Assembly (NCBI RefSeq): GCF_047302285.1
Contig: NZ_CP154845.1
Location: 3,472,001-3,536,000 of the forward strand
Length of the DNA: 64,000 nt
Source: Robertmurraya sp047302285
GTDB lineage: Bacteria > Bacillota > Bacilli > Bacillales > Cytobacillaceae
Direction: 5' to 3'
The stretch's first letter is position 1. Each line of letters begins with the position of its first letter. A program made the position numbers and the translations under genes. Positions 24,166-33,289 of this stretch are shown here, in pieces. The notes below the pieces were generated by a model. It made no database searches. It was given only the letters and a program-made list of their open reading frames with translations, and was not told the origin of the DNA.

Positions 24166-25110
24166 TTATTTATGAAACGTAGGTTTATAAAAGGCACGGT
24201 TGTCTAGTGCGAATACTCTTTCTGTGTATTCTCCTGGTTTGACGCGTTCGAGTGCACGGTCGAGCATGTTCATTTTGGCGTCAATATTGTCAATATAGTG
24301 GAGAATTTCAGCTTCTTTAATAAGCGGTGGCTTTGGACTACCCCACTCCGCTTTTCCATGATGGGATAATACTAAATGCTGAAGGACCAGAACTTCTTCA
24401 CCAGAGATTCCGAGCTCGTTTGCCGCTTGGACAATTTCAGCTACCATAATATTAATATGACCTAGTAAATTTCCTTCCACCGTATAAGTAGTAGAAATTG
24501 GACCTGAAAGCTCAGTCACCTTACCTAAGTCATGAAGTAACACACCTGCGTACAGTAAATCTTTATCCAGACTTGGATACAACCCTGCAATCGCCTTTGC
24601 TAAGTCTAACATGCTTACCACATGGTAGGCTAAGCCTGAAACAAATTCATGATGGTTCTTCGTTGCTGCTGGGTACTCTAAGAAATCATCCTGATATTTT
24701 TTCAGTAGATGTCTTGTGATTCTTTGGATATTTGGGTTCTTCATTTCGAAGATATATTGTGTAATTTTGCTTAGCATTTCTTCCTTGCTTACTGGAGCTG
24801 TCAAAAGAAAGTCTGAAAGATTGACTCCATCTGTCGGAGTGGAAGGACGAATTTGCCGAAGTCTTAGCTGGTTTCTTCCACGATAATTTTGGATGTCACC
24901 TAACACCTTTACAATCTTCTCCGCACTATAGTTCTTTTCATCTGCGTCAGATGCATCCCATAGCTTTGCTTCTATTTCACCGCTTTGATCCTGCAAAATG
25001 AGGGTTAAGAAAGGTTTTCCATTGCTGGCAGTACCTTTTACAGAACTTTTAATTAGCAAAAACTTTTCTACTTGCTCCCCAACATCGTGCTGCAAAATAC
25101 CTTTACTCAT
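24166..25110 (-). CDS. yhaM: 3'-5' exoribonuclease YhaM
   Basis: The 314-residue product is YhaM, an exoribonuclease with an N-terminal OB-fold (residues 10-90, GTASNGKPFLTLILQD then RGRNQLRLRQIRPS) and a C-terminal HD phosphohydrolase domain. The HD domain has HEFVSGLAYHVVSM, LLHDLGKV with the His-Asp pair, and LSHHGKAEWGSP. It degrades RNA and single-stranded DNA from the 3' end in a metal-dependent way. It is the last gene of the yhaO-yhaN-yhaM set on the minus strand, 62 bp after yhaN. Length and motifs are complete. Confidence 0.95.
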   Translation of the reverse strand: MSKGILQHDVGEQVEKFLLIKSSVKGTASNGKPFLTLILQDQSGEIEAKLWDASDADEKNYSAEKIVKVLGDIQNYRGRNQLRLRQIRPSTPTDGVNLSDFLLTAPVSKEEMLSKITQYIFEMKNPNIQRITRHLLKKYQDDFLEYPAATKNHHEFVSGLAYHVVSMLDLAKAIAGLYPSLDKDLLYAGVLLHDLGKVTELSGPISTTYTVEGNLLGHINIMVAEIVQAANELGISGEEVLVLQHLVLSHHGKAEWGSPKPPLIKEAEILHYIDNIDAKMNMLDRALERVKPGEYTERVFALDNRAFYKPTFHK

Positions 25111-25172
25111 ATGAACAGACGCCCCTTTCTATGAACCTATTATAGCATACGTTTAATGGTATTTAGTAAAAG

Positions 25173-28157
25173 CTATTGTATCGATATCCCTTTCTCACTG
25201 TCGGCAAGTTTGTCCATTTGCATGATTTCTTTCCCTTGAAAATGATTTAGTAAATGTTGATGGCATGTGAAAAAGAGAATCTGATTCTCCTCCATATTCT
25301 TTAATAAATCTATCACTTTGGACGTCCGAATATGGTCAAAATTAACAAAACTATCATCTATGATAATGGGAAAAGAATACTTTTTATAAATGGTCGTGGC
25401 AAGGGCAAGGCGTAATGAAACATATACTTGCTCAGTGGTCGCCTGACTCAATTCATTTGCTTCAAAGAGAAGATGATCCTTTCTTTCAATAAGAAATCCA
25501 TTCGCTTCCGTTTTCGGCAAGATTCTTAAATAATTCCCATCTGTTAAAAAAGTGAGGTATTCTTCCGCTTTCTTGAGCATCGCAGGCAATCTTTCCTCCT
25601 TAAAGCGATTAACCGTTCTTTGCAGCATTTCTTTGGCCACCATAAGCTTGGCCCATTCCTTTGCCTCTTCATCTATCTCAGACTGGAGCTGTTTGTACTG
25701 ATGGAGTAGTTCAGCATATACACCACCATCTTCTAGCAATGTAATTTGATGTTTTACATCTGCTAAAGTTTGTTGATGTATTTGAATTTCTTCTTTCAAA
25801 GCATTCATGTTAGATTGCGATGCTTCTTTCTCTTCTTGTGGATCAACCATTTCCATTTCTTCTACGTGGAGAGAGGATAGTTGAAGTTGCTTCGATAACT
25901 CATCCATTTTTAAAGTGATTTGCTGCATTTTCTCTGCTTCTTTTCCCTTTAATCGATACTCTTCCTCCGAAGTTACTTCGGCCATCTTAAATAACCTAAC
26001 TCTCTCCGTATCAAGATGCTCATATTCTTGCTTTATATGTTCTAGTTGTTCCGTTATATCCTGAAGCTTTCCAAGCAATCCCTCATACTTTTGCTTTTTC
26101 ACAAATTCTCTTTTCAGCGTTTCCTTCAATAAATACGCCTTTTCTACAACCGATTGAGGTGGCGCTGTAAGCAGAAGTTTGCTTAGGTGTTCCAATCTAT
26201 CTTCAAAGCTCTGTATGTTTGTTTCCTTATTTTCTAGTTGAGTGAGAATATCTCGTTCTTCCTTTTTCAGCTCTTTCCATTTTGAAAGCAACAGAAAGGC
26301 CTCATGAATATGGTTTAAAGCGATCTCCTCTGGCAAGTAAAGCTCTTGTCCTAGTTCGGATAAATACTTTTCGTGTTCTCTTACTTCTTGCTCCCAATTT
26401 TCATAAGCATGAAGGACTTTTTCATATTGGGTATTTTCTTGGTCCCATTTAATTTGGAAAATTGTTAACTGATCCTTTAGTGCTTGATCACGCTTTAATT
26501 GCTCCGTCAACAGAGAAATATCAGAGGCAGAATAATCCTTCATTTCCATCTGAAGTGCTGCCTCCTCTTCTTTTAAAGCATGAAACTCCTCCTCCATTTC
26601 TTTTTGACGAGTCTTTTTTCGTAGGAATAACATGTAAAGGGAAAAGCTCAAGCCCACAGCACCAATCACCATCAGGCCCCATTGGTCTTGAAGAAATCCC
26701 CAAATCGTTAACATTACAAAGAGAACACCTAAAAAAAGAAATTGTATTCGATTGAATTGAAGCTGTTCCTTCTCTTTTTTTACATTCATTTTTAAGAGAT
26801 GCATTTTATCCCCTACACTATGAAGCTCTCTTTCTAACAAGTCCTTTCTTTTCCAGCGTTGTAGCTTTTGTTCCTTATCTTCACGAACGGCATCAGGTAA
26901 TAAGTCCTCCTGAAGTTGCTGGATTTGAAGCTCTAGTCTTTCCATTTCCTCTTGCTCTTTGGCAAATTGTTCATCAAGCTCCCGTTTCCGTTCTTTTAGG
27001 CGCGCCTGACGTTTCTCTGCATCAGCCGTTTTTTCTTTCATAAAAATACTAGTGTTCACTTGCAAATACTGCTCTTCATCGAGTGATAGATGAAGCATCT
27101 CCTCAACCTCTTCGATTTTTTCAAGCGTCTGTTTTCGCTTGATTTGCCACTGCTCGACTTCTTCTTTCATCTGCTGATATAGAATCCCCTGGTCAAGAAC
27201 CATTTGAATGTCAGATTCTTTTTCTAACAGCCGTTCGTCTGGTTCATGTAGACGTAATTCTTCTTCTACTTTCATTTTCCGCTCAGTTAATGACTTCATT
27301 TGTCCTTCTAACGGCTTTAATAGCTGTTGTAATTGCTCCAAGCGGGAAAGCCCATCAACTGGAAACAAATCTCCTTTTAAGTCCTCTAACTGTGTTTCAA
27401 GCAGTCTTCTTTCTTTGACGATGGGTGACAGCTTCTCCCATTCTTCTAGTTCCTGCATTTTTCTATGTAGCCTGTACATCTCATTTTGCTTTTCTTGAAT
27501 GGTCTGCTCAAGATGCTCTCTTTCATTGAGAAGCACTCCATATCGTTCATTTTCTTGCTCAGCTTTTTTTAGTTCTTGATGTGCACTTTTGATTTCGTTT
27601 AATTTTTCGTTAATGCTCGGCTTTTTTCCATTTGGCTTGAAGCGACTCTCCATTTCCTTTTGTAGCTCAGTCTCTGCAATTAGCAACCGGTCTGTTCCAA
27701 GCGTCCCAGTAGAAAAAAGAAATTTCCCTAAATCTTCTCCCTTTAATTGATGGACATTTTGCAACCCATGTATATTAAAGGAAAAGATCGACTGGTATAG
27801 GCTTTTATCCATTCGAGAAAGGAGCTCCTTAAGCAAATCTTCTCCGCCAGTGGTTCCGTCAGCCAACACGACCGTCACATCCCCTACTGCCTTCCCTTTT
27901 ACACGCTCGACTGTCGCTGTCCCTTTTGCAAACTCAAGTACCAATTGTCCACCATATTTGGAGCCTTTCTTCGGCTCATAGCGCAATTCATTTTGTTGCT
28001 TTGTAGGAAAGCCAAATAGCATGCTATGTATAAAAGACATAATGGTCGATTTTCCCGCTTCATTTTCTCCATAAAACACATTCAAGTCTTGAAATTCTGT
28101 GATGCTAATATTTTCGAGTTTTCCGTACCCATAAATGTGGAGCTCTTTTATTTTCAC
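25173..28157 (-). CDS. yhaN: YhaN, SbcC/Rad50-like ATPase
   Basis: This 994-residue SMC-like protein has Walker A GENEAGKST at residues 33-41. Two very long Glu/Gln/Lys-rich coiled coils follow (about 170-440 and 530-850), separated by a hydrophobic stretch near 465-510 (FLFLGVLFVMLTIWGF, MVIGAVGLSFSLYMLF) that can span the membrane twice. The C-terminal half-ATPase carries the signature ELSQATTEQVYVSLRLAL and Walker B IIIDDSFVNFD. It starts 14 bp after yhaO ends, with GGAGGTG upstream. It is predicted to form an SbcCD-like complex with YhaO, acting on DNA ends or repair. The membrane hairpin distinguishes it from true SbcC. Confidence 0.93.
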   Translation of the reverse strand: MKIKELHIYGYGKLENISITEFQDLNVFYGENEAGKSTIMSFIHSMLFGFPTKQQNELRYEPKKGSKYGGQLVLEFAKGTATVERVKGKAVGDVTVVLADGTTGGEDLLKELLSRMDKSLYQSIFSFNIHGLQNVHQLKGEDLGKFLFSTGTLGTDRLLIAETELQKEMESRFKPNGKKPSINEKLNEIKSAHQELKKAEQENERYGVLLNEREHLEQTIQEKQNEMYRLHRKMQELEEWEKLSPIVKERRLLETQLEDLKGDLFPVDGLSRLEQLQQLLKPLEGQMKSLTERKMKVEEELRLHEPDERLLEKESDIQMVLDQGILYQQMKEEVEQWQIKRKQTLEKIEEVEEMLHLSLDEEQYLQVNTSIFMKEKTADAEKRQARLKERKRELDEQFAKEQEEMERLELQIQQLQEDLLPDAVREDKEQKLQRWKRKDLLERELHSVGDKMHLLKMNVKKEKEQLQFNRIQFLFLGVLFVMLTIWGFLQDQWGLMVIGAVGLSFSLYMLFLRKKTRQKEMEEEFHALKEEEAALQMEMKDYSASDISLLTEQLKRDQALKDQLTIFQIKWDQENTQYEKVLHAYENWEQEVREHEKYLSELGQELYLPEEIALNHIHEAFLLLSKWKELKKEERDILTQLENKETNIQSFEDRLEHLSKLLLTAPPQSVVEKAYLLKETLKREFVKKQKYEGLLGKLQDITEQLEHIKQEYEHLDTERVRLFKMAEVTSEEEYRLKGKEAEKMQQITLKMDELSKQLQLSSLHVEEMEMVDPQEEKEASQSNMNALKEEIQIHQQTLADVKHQITLLEDGGVYAELLHQYKQLQSEIDEEAKEWAKLMVAKEMLQRTVNRFKEERLPAMLKKAEEYLTFLTDGNYLRILPKTEANGFLIERKDHLLFEANELSQATTEQVYVSLRLALATTIYKKYSFPIIIDDSFVNFDHIRTSKVIDLLKNMEENQILFFTCHQHLLNHFQGKEIMQMDKLADSEKGISIQ

Positions 28158-28170
28158 CCTTCACACCTCC

Positions 28171-29379
28171 TTATTCCTTTAGTAACTTCTCCATTAACAT
28201 CGTTTCTGCATTTAACGTGATTTCTTTCAAATCATTTTCCGTAAGTGTCGATAAATATTTCCTTGCACTCGGGTGCTTATAAAGTGTGGCCAAGGTTTCT
28301 TCGATATTGGTAAAACGATCCATCGTTTGGAACAGCTCTCCATAAAAATCAGAATCCTGTGCAAGTTCCTCACGATTCCATGAAATTTTCTCCTCAGCTT
28401 GTACACGAATGACCCACACAAATGAATCCTCTTCTTTTTCCCCTTCCTGAAAGATATCTAGTAGATCACCAATGAGTGCAGAATCACGTTTTTTCAAGTA
28501 ATTGATTTTTAATGTTGCCAGGACACCTCGTCCATCCAATCGGAGACCATCTATTTCCTCAACACATTGACGATACAATTCATCAAAGGTCGATATATTC
28601 TTAGCATCAATTTCTAGTTCCGTCCATATAATCTCACTTGTTTCAATAAAATCAAGCTGCACTTCAGATTCATTTAGCTCAACCAAATAACAGCCTTTCA
28701 TCCCTTGTTCTTTTCGATGTCTTCCTTGCGTATTCCCTGGATAGATAATCGGTGGCTCTTCATGAAGAATCGTTCTCTGATGAATATGCCCCAATGCCCA
28801 GTAATGAAAATCCTTTTCGAGTAACTCCTTCACCTCGAAAGGAGCATAATTACCATGATTAGAACTTCCCTCTAGGTTTCCATGAAGAATTCCAATATGA
28901 AAATCGGCTCCTTCTTTTCGCTTGTAATCTTGAATCTTTCGTTCAAACACATGTCTTTCTGGATAGCTGAAACCGTACAAATGGACCTTTGATCCGTTTT
29001 GTGCGGTAAAAACTTTTGTTTCTACATCCTTGCCAAAAACATGAACATGGCTAGGAAGTCCCATTTTCGTCCAGTTTCCTCCTAGATGATCATGGTTTCC
29101 ATGAACGATAAAGACCTCTATTTTCTCCTTTTGTAATCGTTCTAATTGTTTTCGTAAAAACACTTGAGCTCTTACACTTCGATCTTCAAGATCAAATAAA
29201 TCTCCAGCTAAAATAATAAAGTCAACTTGATGTTGAATGGCAGCACTTACTAAATGTTCAACAGCTCTAAAAGTACTCTCCAGTATTCTTTTAAAAATAG
29301 CGTTCGGTAATGACTGCAAACCGAGCATTGGACTATCGATATGTAAATCTGCTCCGTGGATAAACTTCACATTTTCCAT
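28171..29379 (-). CDS. yhaO: YhaO, SbcD/Mre11-like metallophosphoesterase
   Basis: This 402-residue nuclease-like protein has the five metallophosphoesterase motifs: HGADLHIDSP, ILAGDLFDLEDR, VHGNHDHLGG, GILHGN and ALGHIHQRT. These ligands bind two metal ions. The C-terminal region (after residue 280) is an SbcD-type capping domain. The start at 29379 is chosen because GGGGA is 6 bases upstream; the ATG at 29385 touches it. It is the first gene of the yhaO-yhaN-yhaM operon and the presumed partner of YhaN. Confidence 0.93.
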   Translation of the reverse strand: MENVKFIHGADLHIDSPMLGLQSLPNAIFKRILESTFRAVEHLVSAAIQHQVDFIILAGDLFDLEDRSVRAQVFLRKQLERLQKEKIEVFIVHGNHDHLGGNWTKMGLPSHVHVFGKDVETKVFTAQNGSKVHLYGFSYPERHVFERKIQDYKRKEGADFHIGILHGNLEGSSNHGNYAPFEVKELLEKDFHYWALGHIHQRTILHEEPPIIYPGNTQGRHRKEQGMKGCYLVELNESEVQLDFIETSEIIWTELEIDAKNISTFDELYRQCVEEIDGLRLDGRGVLATLKINYLKKRDSALIGDLLDIFQEGEKEEDSFVWVIRVQAEEKISWNREELAQDSDFYGELFQTMDRFTNIEETLATLYKHPSARKYLSTLTENDLKEITLNAETMLMEKLLKE

Positions 29380-29450
29380 ATTCATTCCCCACTAATAGTT
29401 TTCCTATATCATACCACAAAAGCGAATATACGTTCTAGTATAAGACATAT

Positions 29451-29480
29451 AAAAAAGCAGACTCATAAATGAGCCTGCTT
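29451..29480 (-). terminator. Intrinsic terminator of the cold-shock gene
   Basis: On the minus strand, arms AAGCAGGCTCAT and ATGAGTCTGCTT (one G-U) enclose TT and precede six T, 15 bp after the stop codon. Confidence 0.9.
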
Positions 29481-29495
29481 GAAAGTTCGAATGAA

Positions 29496-29696
29496 TTAAG
29501 CTTTGTTAACGTTAGCAGCTTGAGGTCCACGAGCACCTTGTTCTACGTCAAAAGTTACTGCTTGACCTTCTTCAAGAGTTTTGAAACCTTCGCCTTGGAT
29601 AGCTGAGAAATGAACGAATACATCTTCTCCACCTTCACGCTCGATAAATCCGAAACCTTTTTCTGCGTTAAACCATTTTACTTTACCATTTTCCAT
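29496..29696 (-). CDS. csp: Cold-shock protein (CspB/CspC type)
   Basis: This 66-residue single OB-fold protein carries both RNA-binding motifs: RNP1 as EKGFGFIE and RNP2 as DVFVHFSAI, preceded by GKVKWFNA. It binds single-stranded RNA and DNA and acts as an RNA chaperone in cold adaptation. GGAGGC lies 9 bases before the ATG. A hairpin in the leader lies directly against the ribosome site. Length and composition match CspB/C/D of bacilli; I cannot tell which paralogue it is. It sits between yhaO and yhaP as an insert relative to B. subtilis. Confidence 0.95.
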   Translation of the reverse strand: MENGKVKWFNAEKGFGFIEREGGEDVFVHFSAIQGEGFKTLEEGQAVTFDVEQGARGPQAANVNKA

Positions 29697-29711
29697 GTAT
29701 GTTGCCTCCTA

Positions 29712-29728
29712 TGTGCGTTAAGCGCACA
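29712..29728 (-). promoter_or_regulatory. Leader hairpin next to the cold-shock ribosome site
   Basis: A perfect 6-bp stem TGTGCG / CGCACA with a CTTAA loop ends just before the AGGAGG ribosome site of the csp gene. Such a stem can alter access to the site with temperature; this is inferred from position only. Confidence 0.5.
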
Positions 29729-29866
29729 AATGTATTACTATTCTTGCTCTTCCAGGCGAAAATATATAATTCTTCCCTTAATTTCTGAACAAAAATAATT
29801 CTTACTTAGAATAACAGAATAAAATGGAAAACGCAAGTAAACTTATATATTCCCATAAAATAACTT

Positions 29867-31123
29867 TTAATTTTTATCCGACTTTGTTAGCTGGAGCGCT
29901 TTTTTGATATCTTTGAAGGAGCTTGTTTTCCCGTACATTAACACTCCTCCTTTATAGACCCTTGCTCCAAATACTGCTAACACGATAATGGAGACAAGTA
30001 AAATGGCAATACCAAGAATCGGTTCCCAGGCTGGTAGAGTTAGCATTCCAACACGCATGAACATGAGCATTGGTGTGAAGAACGGAATATAAGACGTTGC
30101 AGTCACAAATGGCGCATCAGGTTTTCCAAGACCAAACATGGCAATCATAAATCCAGCCACGACTAATAAAGTCATTGGTGTAATCATTTGCTGCACATCT
30201 TCAATTCTGCTGACAAGCGACCCTAAAAATGCCGCTAATGTAGCATAGAGAAAATAACCTAAAATAAAGAAGACAACCGCATAAACAATCGTAGATACAG
30301 GAATATCACCGAATCCGAATGCGCTAAAGAAGCCACCTTCCATGGATTCAAGATTTTGCTTAATGGAAAAATATCCTACCCCTAACAAAAGAGCCAGTTG
30401 AGTTAAGCTTAATAGTCCAATCCCGAGAATTTTAGCAAACATTTGCTTAATCGGAGATACACTTGAAATTAAAATTTCCATCACACGTGAAGACTTTTCA
30501 GTTGCCACTTCCATTGCAATCATATTGGCATACATAATAACCGCAAAGTAGATAACAAATAATAGCACATAGACAAGTCCTCTAGCCTGATTTAACTCTT
30601 CTTCTGTTTTCGCATTTTCCGCTAGTGCCACTCTTTCCATCGGAACTGGCTCATAAAGGGCTGCAAGTTGTTCCTGTGATAAATTAATCTGACTTGCAGC
30701 CATCTGCGTTTTGATTTGCTGAAGACCTGATTGCAGCGCGGAAGAAGAATTCGTATCAGAAATACTCATTGACTTGTACGTCGCGACCGGTAAACTAGCT
30801 TCATCAAATCCTAAAACTAATAATCCACTATAGTCTCCTTCCTCAACTGCTTTTTCACCATCTGCGAGTTCTTTATCATAATGTTCTAATACAATCTCAC
30901 TATCCATCACTGTTAACTGTTCTTGAAGTGGCCCTAACAGTTGATTGGTTTCATCAATTACAGCGATCTTTTCTTGGTCATCCTTATTAAAAAACTCGAT
31001 AATATTCGCCATATTCGAGAGACCGACGACAATCGCTAATGTTAAAATAGTCGTCACAACAAATGATTTCGTTTTCACCTTACTCATATATGTGTGCGAT
31101 AAGATAATCCAGAAATTATTCAT
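29867..31123 (-). CDS. yhaP: YhaP, ABC exporter permease (NatB-like)
   Basis: This 418-residue permease has the ABC-2 layout of NatB/YhaP. A first helix lies at about residues 20-40, then an extracytoplasmic domain of about 130 residues, then five helices at about 180-200, 225-245, 275-300, 315-340 and 365-385. The segment MATEKSSRVMEILISSVSPIKQMFAKILG is the conserved cytoplasmic coupling region of this group. It overlaps the end of yhaQ by 8 bp; AGGTG is 6 bases before the ATG at 31123. NatAB exports Na+ in B. subtilis; the substrate of YhaPQ is not established. Confidence 0.9.
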   Translation of the reverse strand: MNNFWIILSHTYMSKVKTKSFVVTTILTLAIVVGLSNMANIIEFFNKDDQEKIAVIDETNQLLGPLQEQLTVMDSEIVLEHYDKELADGEKAVEEGDYSGLLVLGFDEASLPVATYKSMSISDTNSSSALQSGLQQIKTQMAASQINLSQEQLAALYEPVPMERVALAENAKTEEELNQARGLVYVLLFVIYFAVIMYANMIAMEVATEKSSRVMEILISSVSPIKQMFAKILGIGLLSLTQLALLLGVGYFSIKQNLESMEGGFFSAFGFGDIPVSTIVYAVVFFILGYFLYATLAAFLGSLVSRIEDVQQMITPMTLLVVAGFMIAMFGLGKPDAPFVTATSYIPFFTPMLMFMRVGMLTLPAWEPILGIAILLVSIIVLAVFGARVYKGGVLMYGKTSSFKDIKKALQLTKSDKN

Positions 31124-32015
31124 AAGAAGCACCTACCTTCTCGATAAAAATATCATTCAAAGAAGGCTCTTCAAGCACAAATCTTCGAACAAACCCTTTT
31201 CCGACAATATCCTTTAAAATCTTTTCTGCCACATACTCTCCTTCAATTTGCAAATGAACCCCTTCTGGCGTACGCTTCACTTTCGTAACTCCTGGGAAGC
31301 TCTCAAAACCTGTTAAATCAAAATCTGCATGAATGATTAGATTTTTCTTCCCATAGGCTCTTTTAATTTCCCGTAAGGACCCATGAACGACAGGACTTCC
31401 ACGGTGCATAATACATAAATGCTCACACATCTCTTCTACATGTTCCATCCGATGACTGGAAAACACAATGGTCGTACCCTGCTCCTTAATTTCAAGGACT
31501 GCTTCTTTTAACTGCTCAACATTAACTGGATCAAGCCCACTAAATGGTTCATCAAGGATGAGTAACTTTGGCTTATGTAGAATAGCTGCAATAAATTGAA
31601 TTTTTTGTTGGTTTCCTTTTGAAAGCTCTTCTACACGCTTATCTAAATACTCAGGTACTTTAAAGCGCGTCAGCCATTTCTTTAATTCCTCTAATGCATC
31701 TTCTTTATTCATTCCTCTGAGTCTAGCCAGATAGACCAATTGATCCTTTACTTTTAATTTCGGGTAAAGGCCACGCTCTTCAGGCAGGTAACCAATAATC
31801 GGGCTTGTTTCATAATTAATTGGCTTTCCATTCCATGTAACCTTTCCTTCACTAGCATCCAGAAGCCCTAATATCATTCTAAAGGTCGTTGTTTTTCCAG
31901 CACCATTGGCTCCTAGAAAGCCAAACATTTCCTTCTCTGGAATCGCAATTGAGAGATTATCTACGGCCGTAAAACTTCCAAATCGCTTTGAGACATTTTC
32001 TAATTTTAAAACCAT
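31116..32015 (-). CDS. yhaQ: YhaQ, ABC exporter ATPase (NatA-like)
   Basis: This 299-residue ABC ATPase has Walker A GANGAGKTT, signature LSKGNQQKIQFIAAIL, Walker B LLILDEPFSGLDP and switch His in FSSHRMEHVEEM. A C-terminal DUF4162-type extension follows (KVKRTPEGVHLQIEGEY), as usual for NatA-like proteins. GAGGAGG precedes the ATG at 32015 by 7 bases; an upstream in-frame start at 32036 overlaps the ribosome site. It forms an operon with yhaP. Confidence 0.9.
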   Translation of the reverse strand: MVLKLENVSKRFGSFTAVDNLSIAIPEKEMFGFLGANGAGKTTTFRMILGLLDASEGKVTWNGKPINYETSPIIGYLPEERGLYPKLKVKDQLVYLARLRGMNKEDALEELKKWLTRFKVPEYLDKRVEELSKGNQQKIQFIAAILHKPKLLILDEPFSGLDPVNVEQLKEAVLEIKEQGTTIVFSSHRMEHVEEMCEHLCIMHRGSPVVHGSLREIKRAYGKKNLIIHADFDLTGFESFPGVTKVKRTPEGVHLQIEGEYVAEKILKDIVGKGFVRRFVLEEPSLNDIFIEKVGASYE

Positions 32016-32186
32016 TTTGCTACCTCCTCTTCTCACTTAGTGTATACGAAATAAGAAGAAAAAAGGTTCATTTTCTATCGTTTTTTCTTTTTGCAATATT
32101 TTTATTATTATGTAAAAATGAAGTTGTTAAAGCGCTATCAGACCTACTTAAATCATTAATTTTACGAATAAAGGGGAATCTTGATC

Positions 32187-32372
32187 ATGAAAATCTATAA
32201 ATTGACGGCATTTGAAGCAAACGGGGAGAAAATTTTAGACGAAGCATTTGAAGCAGCAAACGATCAAGAAGCAAAGCAAATTGGAGAAAAGATGCTGAGC
32301 GAAAAAGGAGCACTTGAAAAAACACATCGTTGTACCTCTCCAACTGGACAGTTGTTATTATTTCATATGTAA
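32187..32372 (+). CDS. yhzD: YhzD-like small conserved protein
   Basis: A 61-residue soluble protein that resembles B. subtilis YhzD: KIYKLTAFEANGEKILDEAF, ANDQEAKQIGEKML and the C-terminal THRCTSPTGQLLLFH are the conserved blocks. The function is unknown. AAGGGGA ends 10 bases before the ATG at 32187; a TTG at 32181 is an alternative start. It lies divergent from yhaQ and marks the left edge of the inserted metabolic island. Confidence 0.8.
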   Translation: MKIYKLTAFEANGEKILDEAFEAANDQEAKQIGEKMLSEKGALEKTHRCTSPTGQLLLFHM

Positions 32373-32496
32373 AAGCTGACAAATAATTTATTAAGTAGTT
32401 CAATTATTGTGGAGAAAAGTTAAATTAACAAGCTAAACCGTACCTTATTATAATCTCTTTAAAATACTATTTAATCTATTCGAAAGCGGTCATTTT

Positions 32497-33112
32497 ATGA
32501 ACAGGTATACACCTGAAATTAATGGCAAATCAAGTATTAGTGTTTTAGAAAGTGTAGCTATCGGTGGTATAGAGCAGTGGGTTTTAATTCGAGGAGAGAG
32601 TATTAACAATCCAATTGTTCTTTTTCTACATGGTGGTCCAGGAAATGCTCAAATTGGATGGGCTCCCAAATTCCAATCAAATTTAGAAAGAAACTTTATA
32701 GTTGTTAACTGGGACCAACGTGGTTCTGGATTATCTTATTTTGAAGGAATTCCTGAAGAATCAATGAATATAAATCAATTTATTCAAGATGCATACGAGC
32801 TCACAATTTATTTATTAAATAAATTTAAAAAGAATAAAATATTCATTGTAGGCCATTCGTGGGGAACTATTATTGGTATGCCTTTAATACAAAAACATCC
32901 TCACTTATTTCATGCTTATATTGGAGTAGGACAGAGCGTGGATTTACAACGTGGTGAGTTGTTAAGTTATGAATATACGTTGGAGTATGCAAAGAATAAC
33001 AATAGACGAAGAAAAAATAGTATTCAATGGCTTAGCACATAACATCCCTTTTGAAGACCCTAAATTATTTAGTGATACACTATATAAGCTTTCTCAGCGT
33101 TATAAAGATTAA
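32497..33112 (+). pseudogene. Alpha/beta-hydrolase (proline iminopeptidase-like) with internal deletion and frameshift
   Basis: The first 165 codons encode the N-terminal half of an alpha/beta hydrolase: oxyanion-loop HGGPGNAQIGW, NWDQRGSGLSY and the nucleophile elbow GHSWG. After LEYAKNN the frame is lost and ends at 33042. In the +1 frame from about 33002 the sequence continues IDEEKIVFNGLAHNIPFEDP and ends at 33112. That is the usual C-terminal end of such enzymes, with the catalytic His in AHNIPFEDP. About 100 residues that should lie between, including the lid and the catalytic Asp, are missing. The gene is therefore a deletion relic. No good ribosome site precedes the start beyond AAAGCGG. 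Confidence 0.8.
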
Positions 33113-33208
33113 TAGATTTTTTTAATGGGACTACATTTCCCATAAATATATGCCTTAAAATATGTTCTAGAAGTATAAGTATTTTTACCATTTGGTAGCT
33201 ATTCTTCA

Positions 33209-33253
33209 GAAAAGGATAGGCTCTAGCGGGCAATCTCTAAAGTCCTATCCTAA
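33209..33253 (-). terminator. Intrinsic terminator of the yodT-gabT operon
   Basis: On the minus strand, arms AGGATAGGACT and AGcCTATCCT enclose a long loop and are followed by TTTTCTG. It lies 37 bp after the aminotransferase stop. Confidence 0.7.
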
Positions 33254-33289
33254 GATATTTCTTTTTTAACTTTTATACAGATACAAAGA

